A DNA stretch of 9,230 nt, taken from assembly GCA_017998735.1 (NCBI GenBank), contig JAGOCN010000041.1:1-9230 (forward strand). The letters run 5' to 3'. This stretch comes from Giesbergeria sp. Its GTDB lineage: Bacteria > Pseudomonadota > Gammaproteobacteria > Burkholderiales > Burkholderiaceae_C. The position numbers and the translations under genes were made by a program. Numbering within the stretch: the stretch's first letter is position 1; each line of letters starts with the position of its first letter. Shown here piece by piece: positions 1-5,574 of the stretch. The notes under the pieces were generated by a model. It made no database searches. It was not told the origin of the DNA and was given only the letters and a program-made list of their open reading frames with translations.

Positions 1-421
1 GGTTGGGCTGCTGCAGTCCAAAGCCGCGCCCGGCCAGGTGCATGCGCGCCAGCATGTCGCCCACGGCAGCGCAGTGCACCGCCTGCGGCGCCAGCTGGCT
101 GCGGCCCCGCAGCTTGTTGACCACGGCGGCCGGCTTGCCGCACACGCTGTGCAGGATGCGCCCTGCGGCATCGGCCTGCGGATCGGGCACCGGAATGCCG
201 GCGCTGGCCAGGTGCTTCATCAGGTGCAAATAAAACGGCAGCTGCTCGGCGGTCAGGCGCTCGAACAGCGTCAGCACAAATTCGCCCGCATCGCAGGTGA
301 CAAAGTAGTTGGTGTTTTCAATGCCGCCTTCAATGCCGCGCAGCGACGTGAGCGCGCCAAGGCCAAGCCGGCGCAGCAGCGCGCTGGCCTCGGGGGAGGA
401 AACAGGGGTAAATACGGCCAT
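1..421 (-). CDS. thrB: Homoserine kinase, N-terminal part (cut by window edge)
   Basis: Homoserine kinase phosphorylates L-homoserine with ATP to O-phosphohomoserine, the penultimate step of threonine synthesis, in the cytoplasm. The frame reads 140 codons from an ATG at 421 and is still open at position 1; the family is normally about 310-330 residues, so less than half is present. Recognition rests on the N-terminal lobe of the APH-like (type II ThrB) kinase fold: GIEGGIENTNYFVT at residues 29-42 (nucleotide-binding loop), VLTLFERLTAEQLPFY at 49-64, GIPVPDP at 75-81, GKPAAVV at 95-101, and HCAAVGDMLARMHLAG at 116-131. The catalytic HGDL-type motif lies beyond the edge and cannot be checked. 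No clear Shine-Dalgarno precedes the ATG. A hairpin with T-tract lies just upstream (447-485). The gene is co-directional with the DUF2782 gene and 260 bp downstream of it. GHMP-type ThrB is excluded by these motifs. Confidence 0.9.
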   Translation of the reverse strand, partial: MAVFTPVSSPEASALLRRLGLGALTSLRGIEGGIENTNYFVTCDAGEFVLTLFERLTAEQLPFYLHLMKHLASAGIPVPDPQADAAGRILHSVCGKPAAVVNKLRGRSQLAPQAVHCAAVGDMLARMHLAGRGFGLQQPN

Positions 422-446
422 CGCTCAAAAACCAGGGGTGAGGGTG

Positions 447-485
447 AAAAAAAGGCAGGCTGAAGTGAAGTTCTGCGCCAGCCTG
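447..485 (-). terminator. Hairpin plus T-tract upstream of thrB (intrinsic terminator or attenuator)
   Basis: Read on the minus strand, CAGGCTG (485-479) pairs perfectly with CAGCCTG (462-456) across a 16-nt loop, then CC and seven T's (453-447). This has the shape of an intrinsic terminator, though the loop is long and the stem short. It lies after the DUF2782 gene and ends about 25 nt before the thrB ATG. It could end the DUF2782 transcript or attenuate thrB. No leader peptide rich in threonine was recognised. Confidence 0.4.
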
Positions 486-561
486 TGAAGAAAGCGGGCG
501 CAGGTTCGGGTCAGACAGGGCAGGGCGTGCGGAAAGGGTTTTGGGCTGCACTCGGATGGAA

Positions 562-597
562 TGCATGGGGTGCATGGATTGCATGGGGTGCACCGGA
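562..597. repeat. 18-bp imperfect tandem duplication
   Basis: The 13-mer TGCATGGGGTGCA occurs at 562-574 and again at 580-592, giving an 18-bp period repeated about 1.8 times; the last part of unit two diverges (CCGGA instead of TGGAT). It lies in the non-coding spacer between thrB and the DUF2782 gene. A slippage-type duplication is the simplest explanation. No gene or promoter was recognised around it. Confidence 0.6.
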
Positions 598-681
598 CAG
601 GGCGGCGAACACTGCCCTTGAAACCCTGCAGCCTGGAACACAAAGCGCAGCGCGTCCGCCCGTCCGCCCAGCTGCAGGAAA

Positions 682-1038
682 TCAGAACTTCTTCAGGTTC
701 CAGACACGCGAACCGGTGTCGGTTTCGGCGCCGTTGCGCGGTCGGTTGCGCACGCCGTCGGACGGCTGTACTTCGTATGCTGGCAAGTTGCCCACCTTGG
801 GCTGCACCGTGATCGACTGCGTCTGGCCGCCAATGCGCAGTTCGTCCACGCGGCTGCCTTCGTCCTCGATGCGGATGCGCTCGACGCGCTGGTTGCGCCG
901 ACCTTCCTGCTTTTGCTCCTGATTCAATAGCTGCTCGCGCTCTTGTTCAGTGGGCTGGACAGGGTTTTGGGCAGAAGTTTGGGCCAAGACAGGGCCGGTG
1001 GCCAGGGCCAGCAAAAAAAGGAGGGTTGAAGCGCGCAT
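682..1038 (-). CDS. Small exported DUF2782-family protein
   Basis: A 118-residue protein of unknown function. Residues 1-19 look like a Sec signal peptide: Arg at position 2, a Leu/Ala-rich core, and a VLA|Q cleavage site. A Gln/Glu-rich stretch follows (about 20-45), then the conserved part: VERIRIEDEGSRVDELRIGG and SITVQPKVGNLPAYEVQP, which match the pattern of DUF2782 proteins (beta-strand rich, 'ITVxPKxGxPxY'). The product is therefore probably periplasmic. The start at 1038 was chosen because it begins the signal peptide; an upstream ATG in frame at 1107 would bury the signal and overlap polA. There is no Shine-Dalgarno, but TACAAT lies 6 nt before the ATG, suggesting a leaderless mRNA. 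DUF2782 genes next to polA and thrB are, as I recall, a recurring arrangement in beta- and gammaproteobacteria; what that implies functionally is unknown. Confidence 0.85.
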   Translation of the reverse strand: MRASTLLFLLALATGPVLAQTSAQNPVQPTEQEREQLLNQEQKQEGRRNQRVERIRIEDEGSRVDELRIGGQTQSITVQPKVGNLPAYEVQPSDGVRNRPRNGAETDTGSRVWNLKKF

Positions 1039-1044
1039 GGCGCG

Positions 1045-1050
1045 ATTGTA
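1045..1050 (-). promoter_or_regulatory. -10 box of the DUF2782 gene, probably leaderless
   Basis: On the minus strand TACAAT (one mismatch to TATAAT) ends at 1045, six nucleotides before the ATG whose A is at 1038. A start site 6-8 nt after a -10 box would fall on or next to the start codon, and no Shine-Dalgarno is present. No convincing -35 box was seen at 17-18 bp. Confidence 0.45.
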
Positions 1051-1079
1051 GGCGGCGCCTTCTGCCGTGCCGGCCCCAT

Positions 1080-1091
1080 GCACAATTGTGC
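1080..1091 (+). promoter_or_regulatory. 12-bp perfect palindrome with -10-like box before polA
   Basis: GCACAATTGTGC is a perfect 12-bp palindrome ending 2 nt before the polA ATG (1094). Its left part CACAAT (1081-1086) matches TATAAT at four of six positions and leaves 7 nt to the start codon, so it may be the polA -10 with a leaderless start. The symmetry also allows a regulator-binding site. No -35 is evident. Confidence 0.35.
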
Positions 1092-1093
1092 CC

Positions 1094-3931
1094 ATGACCC
1101 AAAACAAGACCCTGGTGCTGGTCGATGGCTCCAGCTACCTTTACCGCGCCTACCACGCCATGCCCGACCTGCGCGCTGTGCCGGGCGACCCCGCCAGCGC
1201 CGCCACCGGCGCCATCCGCGGCATGATCAACATGCTGCAGTCGCTGCGCCGGGAAGTGCAGGCCGACTACGCCGCCTGCATTTTTGACGCCCCCGGCCCG
1301 ACCTTCCGCGACGACCTGTACCCGCAGTACAAGGCGCAGCGCGCGCCCATGCCGGACGACCTGCGCGCGCAGATTGCGCCCATCCACACCATCGTGCGCC
1401 TGCTCGGCTGGACGGTGCTGGCGATTGACGGCGTGGAGGCCGACGACGTCATCGGCACGCTGGCCGTGGCAGCCGCGCAGCAGGGCGTGGACGTGGTGAT
1501 ATCGAGTGGCGACAAGGATTTGAGCCAGCTGGTGAACGAGCGCGTCATGGTGATCGACACCATGAATGGCAAGCGCCGCGATGTGGCTGGGGTGACAGCC
1601 GAGTTTGGCGTGCCGCCGCAGCTGATGGTCGATTTTCAGATGCTGGTGGGCGATGCGGTGGACAACGTGCCCGGTGTGCCCAAGGTCGGCCCCAAGACCG
1701 CCGCCAAGTGGCTGATGCAGTACGGATCGCTGGACGCGCTGATTGCGCAGGCCGGCGACATCAAGGGCGCGGCAGGCGAAAACCTGCGCGGCGCGCTGGC
1801 CTGGCTGCCCACCGGGCGCCAGCTGGTCACCATCAAGACCGACTGCGACCTGAGCGCAGAGGTGGCCAGCCTGCCGCAGCTTGACACCTTGCTGGTCGGC
1901 ACGCCGCAGGTGGAGCCACTGCGGGCGCTGTACGAAGAGTACGGTTTCAAGTCGCTGGCATATGCCCTGGACAACGGCAATGGCCAGGGCAAAGGCAATG
2001 GAAGCGCTGCTGCAAAGGCAGAAGGCGAAGGCACCACAGGCCGCAAAAAGCCCGCCAAGGGCGACACCAACGACCTGTTTGCCGAAACCGACGGCACGGA
2101 CACTGCCTTGGACGCCACCGGCAACCCCGACCTGCAATGCGACACGGTGCTGACCTGGGAAGCGTTTGACCGCTGGCTGGAGCGCCTGCAAAGCGCCGAA
2201 CTGGTCGCACTGGACACCGAAACCAATTCGCTCGACGCCCTGCGCGCCGAGCTGATCGGCCTGTCGTTCAGCATCACGCCGGGTGAAGCCGCCTATGTGC
2301 CGCTGCGCCATGCCGGGCCGGACGCGCCCAAGCAATTGCCGTTTGACGAGGTGCTGGCCAAGCTCAAGCCGTGGCTGGAAGACGCAACCCGCCCCAAGCT
2401 GGGCCAGCATGTCAAGTACGACCGCCATGTGCTGGCCAACTGCGGCATCGAGGTGCGCGGCTATGCGCACGACACCATGCTGCAAAGCTATGTGCTGGAA
2501 GTGCACAAGCCGCACGGCCTGTCCAGCCTGGCCCTGCGCCACCTGGGGCGCGGCGGCCTGACCTACGAAGACCTGTGCGGCAAGGGCGCGCACCAGATTC
2601 CGTTTGCGCAGGTCGATGTCGCCAAGGCGGCGCTGTATGCGGGCGAGGACGCCGACCAGACGTTGGGCGTGCATTTGGTGCTGTGGCCGCAGTTGCAGGC
2701 GAACGACAAGCTGCGCGGCATCTACGCACTGGAAATGGCCAGCAGCGAAGCGCTGTTTCGCATCGAGCGCAACGGCGTGCTGATCGACGCGCCCCTGCTG
2801 GCCGCGCAAAGCCACGAACTGGGCCAGCGCATCGTGCAGCTGGAGGCCGAAGCCTACGAAATTGCCGGCCAGCCCTTCAACCTGGCCAGCCCGAAGCAGC
2901 TGGGCGAAATCTTCTTTGACAAGCTCGGCATGCCGGTGGTGAAGAAAACCGCCACGGGTGCGCGCAGCACCGACGAAGAGGTGCTGGAAAAGCTGGCGCT
3001 GGACTACCCGCTGCCCGCCAAGCTGCTGGAGCACCGCAGCCTGTCCAAGCTCAAGGGCACCTACACCGACAAGCTCGCCCAACTGGCCAACCCGCGCACC
3101 GGCCGCGTGCACACGCACTATGCGCAGGCCATTGCCGTCACCGGGCGGCTGTCCAGCAACGAGCCGAACCTGCAGAACATCCCCATCCGCACGCCCGAAG
3201 GCCGGCGCATCCGCGCTGCCTTTGTGGCGCCGCCGGGCCGCGTGATTGCCAGCGCCGACTACAGCCAGATCGAGCTGCGCATCATGGCGCACCTGAGCGG
3301 CGATGAATCGCTCTTGCACGCCTTCAGGGAAGGCCTGGACGTGCACCGCGCCACCGCCGCCGAGGTGTTTGGCGTGGCCGTGGACCAAGTGTCCAGCGAG
3401 CAGCGCCGCTATGCCAAGGTCATCAACTTTGGCCTGATCTACGGCATGAGCAGCTTTGGCCTGTCCAAAAGCCTGGGCATTGAAACCAAGGCCGCTGCCG
3501 CCTACATCGACCGCTACTTTCAGCGCTACCCCGGCGTCAAGCGCTACATGGACGACACCCGTGCGCTGGCCAAGGCGCAGGGCTATGTGGAGACCGTGCT
3601 GGGCCGGCGCCTGTACCTGCCGGAAATCAACAGCCCCAATGGCCCGCGCAGGAGCGGCGCCGAGCGCGCCGCCATCAACGCGCCCATGCAGGGCACCGCC
3701 GCCGACCTGATCAAGCTGGCGATGGTGCAGGTGCAGGAAGTGCTGGACGCGCAAAAGCCCGAGGTGCTGATGGTGCTGCAGGTGCACGACGAACTGGTGT
3801 TCGAGCTGCCCGAAGGCGAGGTGGACTGGCTCAAGGCAGAAATCCCGCGCCTGATGGCCGGCGTGGCCGAACTGAACGTGCCGCTGCTGGCCGAGGTGGG
3901 GGTGGGCAAAAATTGGGACGAGGCGCATTGA
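1094..3931 (+). CDS. polA: DNA polymerase I (5' nuclease, 3'-5' exonuclease, polymerase)
   Basis: Full-length 945-residue DNA polymerase I, which removes RNA primers, fills gaps and serves excision repair. 5' nuclease domain (about 1-290): DGSSYLYRAYH from residue 11, D65, EADD (E115, D117, D118), GDKD (D140, D142) and GDAVDNVPG (D187, D190), followed by the helix-hairpin-helix PKVGPKTA. Residues about 294-350 are a Gly/Lys/Ala-rich linker. The 3'-5' exonuclease domain keeps DTET (D374, E376) and YAGEDAD, so proofreading should be active. Polymerase domain: motif A DYSQIELR at 722-729; motif B R771, K775, F779, Y783; motif C VHDE with H898 and D899. F779 is the usual dNTP-selecting Phe. The ATG at 1094 starts at the normal N-terminus (MTQNKTLVLVDGS); an in-frame ATG at 1067 would add nine non-conserved residues. 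No Shine-Dalgarno is seen. The gene is divergent from the DUF2782 gene and followed by a hairpin. Confidence 0.98.
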   Translation: MTQNKTLVLVDGSSYLYRAYHAMPDLRAVPGDPASAATGAIRGMINMLQSLRREVQADYAACIFDAPGPTFRDDLYPQYKAQRAPMPDDLRAQIAPIHTIVRLLGWTVLAIDGVEADDVIGTLAVAAAQQGVDVVISSGDKDLSQLVNERVMVIDTMNGKRRDVAGVTAEFGVPPQLMVDFQMLVGDAVDNVPGVPKVGPKTAAKWLMQYGSLDALIAQAGDIKGAAGENLRGALAWLPTGRQLVTIKTDCDLSAEVASLPQLDTLLVGTPQVEPLRALYEEYGFKSLAYALDNGNGQGKGNGSAAAKAEGEGTTGRKKPAKGDTNDLFAETDGTDTALDATGNPDLQCDTVLTWEAFDRWLERLQSAELVALDTETNSLDALRAELIGLSFSITPGEAAYVPLRHAGPDAPKQLPFDEVLAKLKPWLEDATRPKLGQHVKYDRHVLANCGIEVRGYAHDTMLQSYVLEVHKPHGLSSLALRHLGRGGLTYEDLCGKGAHQIPFAQVDVAKAALYAGEDADQTLGVHLVLWPQLQANDKLRGIYALEMASSEALFRIERNGVLIDAPLLAAQSHELGQRIVQLEAEAYEIAGQPFNLASPKQLGEIFFDKLGMPVVKKTATGARSTDEEVLEKLALDYPLPAKLLEHRSLSKLKGTYTDKLAQLANPRTGRVHTHYAQAIAVTGRLSSNEPNLQNIPIRTPEGRRIRAAFVAPPGRVIASADYSQIELRIMAHLSGDESLLHAFREGLDVHRATAAEVFGVAVDQVSSEQRRYAKVINFGLIYGMSSFGLSKSLGIETKAAAAYIDRYFQRYPGVKRYMDDTRALAKAQGYVETVLGRRLYLPEINSPNGPRRSGAERAAINAPMQGTAADLIKLAMVQVQEVLDAQKPEVLMVLQVHDELVFELPEGEVDWLKAEIPRLMAGVAELNVPLLAEVGVGKNWDEAH

Positions 3932-3942
3932 GCGCAGCGGTC

Positions 3943-3955
3943 TACCCTTTGGGTA
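3943..3955. other. Small hairpin TACCC-TTT-GGGTA after polA
   Basis: TACCC and GGGTA form a perfect 5-bp stem with a 3-nt loop, 12 nt after the polA stop. It is also part of a larger broken inverted repeat with AAGGGT at 4011-4016. There is no T-run after it, so a terminator role is uncertain. Confidence 0.3.
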
Positions 3956-3961
3956 CGCGCT

Positions 3962-3992
3962 TTCTGGCCTGCTGAGCAAAGGCGGGCCAGAA
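3962..3992 (+). terminator. Strong hairpin downstream of polA, no U-tract
   Basis: TTCTGGCC (3962-3969) pairs perfectly with GGCCAGAA (3985-3992), and the stem continues inward as TGCT/GGCG with two G-U pairs, giving about 12 pairs around a 7-nt loop (GAGCAAA). It starts 30 nt after the polA stop. No T-run follows, so it may protect the 3' end or act with Rho rather than terminate by itself. Confidence 0.4.
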
Positions 3993-4008
3993 GCCAGAAG
4001 CCAGAAGC
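3986..4008. repeat. 7-bp tandem repeat (GCCAGAA x3)
   Basis: Three consecutive units of GCCAGAA sit in the polA-azlC spacer. The first unit is the right arm of the hairpin at 3962-3992, so unit number could alter the available pairing partners. It is a short tandem repeat of the slippage type and is not coding. Confidence 0.6.
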
Positions 4009-4043
4009 CCAAGGGTGCCGGTGTGATGGAACGGTCAGATTCA

Positions 4044-4090
4044 CTATCAAAACAATAGCTGCTGGCGCATGCCCCCATTGCGCTGGAGCC
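4044..4090 (+). repeat. Dispersed intergenic repeat, copy 1 (forward)
   Basis: The unit begins with CTAT and an A-rich stretch, then AGCTGC(T/C)GGCGCA, a variable middle, and TGCGCTGGAGCC. The 34-bp core (4057-4090) matches the inverse complement of 5285-5318 at 26 of 34 positions without gaps, and the A-rich 13-bp flank also aligns. GCGCA/TGCGC inside the core can form a stem. From memory, closely similar sequences recur between genes in Comamonadaceae; no search was done. This copy lies between polA and azlC. Confidence 0.6.
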
Positions 4091-4119
4091 CTAAAACACC
4101 CTGAAAACATGAAGCCCCG

Positions 4120-4968
4120 GTGCGGCATGCTCCGTGCGCGCCTTTTCTGTCCCTCTTTCGTTCTTTCTCTTTCTCCCTCTTTTCAGTGCCTGCCCTGCCT
4201 TCTTTTGCCGCTCCTGCCTGGCTGACCCCTGCCGTGCGCATGGGCCTGTCCATTGCTGTCGCCACCGGGCTGTATGGCCTGTCGTTTGGTGCGCTGGCGG
4301 TGGCGGCGGGCCTGAGCGTGTGGCAGGCGATGGCGCTGAGCCTGCTGATGTTCACCGGCGGCTCGCAGTTCGCCTTCATTGGCGTGGTGGCGGGCGGCGG
4401 CGCGGCTTCGGCGGCTGCGGGCGCTGCGGCGCTGCTGGGGGTGCGCAACGCGGTCTATGGCATGCAGATGAACCACCTGCTGGCGCCCACCGGCTGGCGC
4501 AAATGGCTGGCGGCGCACCTGAGCATTGACGAGTCCGCCGCCACCGCTGCAGGCCAGAGCACATCGGGCGAGCAGCGGCGCGGCTTCTGGACTGCCGGCA
4601 TCGGCGTGTTTCTGCTCTGGAACCTGTTCACCTTTGCGGGCGCCGTGCTGGGCGACGCGCTGGGCGACCCGCGCCGCTGGGGGCTGGACGGCGCGGCGGT
4701 GGCCGCCTTTCTGGGCCTGCTGTGGCCGCGCCTGCGCCAGCGCGAACCCGTGGCGCTGGCGCTGGTGTGCGGCGTGGCCACCGCGCTGGCCGTGCCGCTG
4801 CTGCCGCCTGGCCTGCCAATCCTGCTGGCCGCCGTGCTGGGCGCCGCCTGGGGTGCATGGGGGCGCGACCCGTGTGCAGGCGCGCCCGCGCAGGCGCCGC
4901 CTGCTGTTCCGGCCAATGCCATTTCCATTGCCCCTGTGCCTGCCACTGGCGAACGGGACGCGCCATGA
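4120..4968 (+). CDS. azlC: AzlC-family branched-chain amino-acid exporter, large subunit
   Basis: A 282-residue integral membrane protein of the AzlC/YgaZ family, the larger half of two-component exporters of branched-chain amino acids and relatives. Hydrophobic segments are visible near residues 42-65, 69-108, 155-180, 185-200 and 208-245. The signature region contains LYGLSFGALA (about 51-60) and MFTGGSQFAF (77-86), corresponding to the family's small-residue 'F-G-x-x-Q-F' helix. A Pro/Ala-rich tail (about 250-282) follows the last helix. The start is uncertain: ATG 4120 gives an unusual Ser/Phe/Leu-rich N-terminus encoded by a pyrimidine tract. GTG 4186, giving a PALPSFAAPAW start, and ATG 4240 are alternatives; none has a good Shine-Dalgarno. 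The TGA overlaps the azlD ATG (ATGA), so the two are translationally coupled. Substrate specificity cannot be read from sequence. Confidence 0.88.
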   Translation: MRHAPCAPFLSLFRSFSFSLFSVPALPSFAAPAWLTPAVRMGLSIAVATGLYGLSFGALAVAAGLSVWQAMALSLLMFTGGSQFAFIGVVAGGGAASAAAGAAALLGVRNAVYGMQMNHLLAPTGWRKWLAAHLSIDESAATAAGQSTSGEQRRGFWTAGIGVFLLWNLFTFAGAVLGDALGDPRRWGLDGAAVAAFLGLLWPRLRQREPVALALVCGVATALAVPLLPPGLPILLAAVLGAAWGAWGRDPCAGAPAQAPPAVPANAISIAPVPATGERDAP

Positions 4969-5279
4969 CGCTCTGGAGCGCCATCGTGCTGGCCTGTGCG
5001 GCCTCCTTTCTGACCAAGCTGGCCGGCTATGCCGTGCCCGCCCGCTGGCTGCACCATCCGCGCATGGCCCGCGTGGCCGGCGCCCTCACGGTGGCCCTGC
5101 TGTCGGCGCTGACGGTGATGAACACCTTTGCCGCCGGCACCGCGCTGGTGCTGGACGCACGGCTGGCAGCCCTGGCGGTGGCCGCGCTGGCGCTGTGGGC
5201 CCGGCTGCCGTTTTTGCTGGTGGTGCTGCTGGGGGCCGGGGCGTCAGGGGCGGTGCGGTGGTGGGGAATTTTTGGGTAA
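4965..5279 (+). CDS. azlD: AzlD-family branched-chain amino-acid exporter, small subunit
   Basis: A 104-residue, very hydrophobic protein of the AzlD/YgaH type, the small partner of AzlC in the inner membrane. About four hydrophobic stretches can be seen: residues 4-22 (with the FLTKLAGYAVP turn conserved in the family), 36-58, 60-78 and 82-98. Family members are usually about 100-110 residues, so it is complete. The ATG overlaps the azlC stop by four bases (ATGA), implying coupling and equal expression. The start was chosen for that overlap; the frame is open upstream, but only as out-of-frame azlC sequence. The reading frame ends six bases before the second intergenic repeat, which has the shape of an intrinsic terminator. 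Confidence 0.88.
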   Translation: MTLWSAIVLACAASFLTKLAGYAVPARWLHHPRMARVAGALTVALLSALTVMNTFAAGTALVLDARLAALAVAALALWARLPFLLVVLLGAGASGAVRWWGIFG

Positions 5280-5284
5280 AAAGT

Positions 5285-5325
5285 GGCTCCAGCGCAGGCC
5301 CCGCTTGCGCCGGCAGCTCTTTTTT
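5285..5325 (+). terminator. Intrinsic terminator of azlCD, formed by the repeat
   Basis: GGCTCCAGCGCA (5285-5296) pairs with TGCGCCGGCAGCT (5306-5318): five pairs next to the 9-nt loop, one mismatch, two pairs, one bulged C, then four pairs including a G-T. One C and six T's follow (5320-5325). It starts six bases after the azlD stop, the expected place for an operon terminator. Confidence 0.6.
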
Positions 5326-5331
5326 CAATAG
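5285..5331 (-). repeat. Dispersed intergenic repeat, copy 2 (inverted)
   Basis: This is the inverse complement of the unit at 4044-4090: core AGCTGC...TGCGCTGGAGCC (34 bp, 26 matches) plus the A-rich flank beginning CTAT. With copy 1 it brackets azlCD in inverted orientation. The T-rich side of this copy faces away from azlD and supplies the terminator T-tract. Confidence 0.6.
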
Positions 5332-5370
5332 CAAAACCTGGCATTCTCAAGTGTTTTTGAGTTGCTTTCT

Positions 5371-5394
5371 GCCGCCCGGCTGCAAGCCGCCCGG
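5371..5394. repeat. Direct repeat GCCGCCCGG x2 in azlD-yghU spacer
   Basis: GCCGCCCGG occurs at 5371-5379 and 5386-5394, 15 bp apart, in the 295-bp spacer between azlD and yghU. No gene was recognised in the rest of that spacer; it otherwise holds the repeat/terminator at its left end and the yghU promoter candidate and RBS at its right end. Confidence 0.4.
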
Positions 5395-5502
5395 GGCAGG
5401 CTGGCGCCAGGCACCGCCCCTGTGGCTTTGGCCTGGGCATGGGCGTTGCAGCGCAAGGGGGCTTGCGTCACCAGCGAGTCCTGGTTGCTGCGCAGGGCTG
5501 GC

Positions 5503-5508
5503 TACACT
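5503..5508 (+). promoter_or_regulatory. Candidate -10 box for yghU
   Basis: TACACT matches TATAAT at four of six positions, including the conserved first, second and last bases, and lies about 66 nt upstream of the yghU ATG. No -35 box with proper spacing is convincing (TTGCTG is only 12 bp away), so this is tentative. Confidence 0.25.
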
Positions 5509-5561
5509 CTTTGGCACCGGGGCGGCAGGGCCGAAAGGCGGTGTTTTTCGCCCTGTTGCAC

Positions 5562-5566
5562 AGGAG
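5562..5566 (+). promoter_or_regulatory. Ribosome binding site of yghU
   Basis: AGGAG lies 8 nt before the ATG at 5575. It decides the start: the frame is open upstream to an ATG at 5362, but family similarity begins only after 5575. Confidence 0.7.
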
Positions 5567-5574
5567 CTTTGCGA

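Noticed and set aside
38..463. Plus-strand open frame opposite thrB
   Set aside because: The minus strand encodes recognisable ThrB; the plus frame is its shadow.
929..962. Third copy of the AGCTGC...GCGCTGG repeat
   Set aside because: Only 21 of 34 positions match, and it lies in the Gln/Glu-rich coding part of the DUF2782 gene, where the codons explain it. Chance similarity is more likely.
947..4078. Minus-strand open frame of over 1000 codons opposite polA
   Set aside because: It is antisense to a polymerase with every catalytic motif intact. Its translation is low-complexity (His, Gln, Ala, Val-rich), as expected from the complement of GC-rich codons.
5346..5361. CTCAA/TTGAG hairpin as a further terminator
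   Set aside because: The stem is only 5 bp and AT-rich, no T-run follows, and a better terminator lies just upstream.
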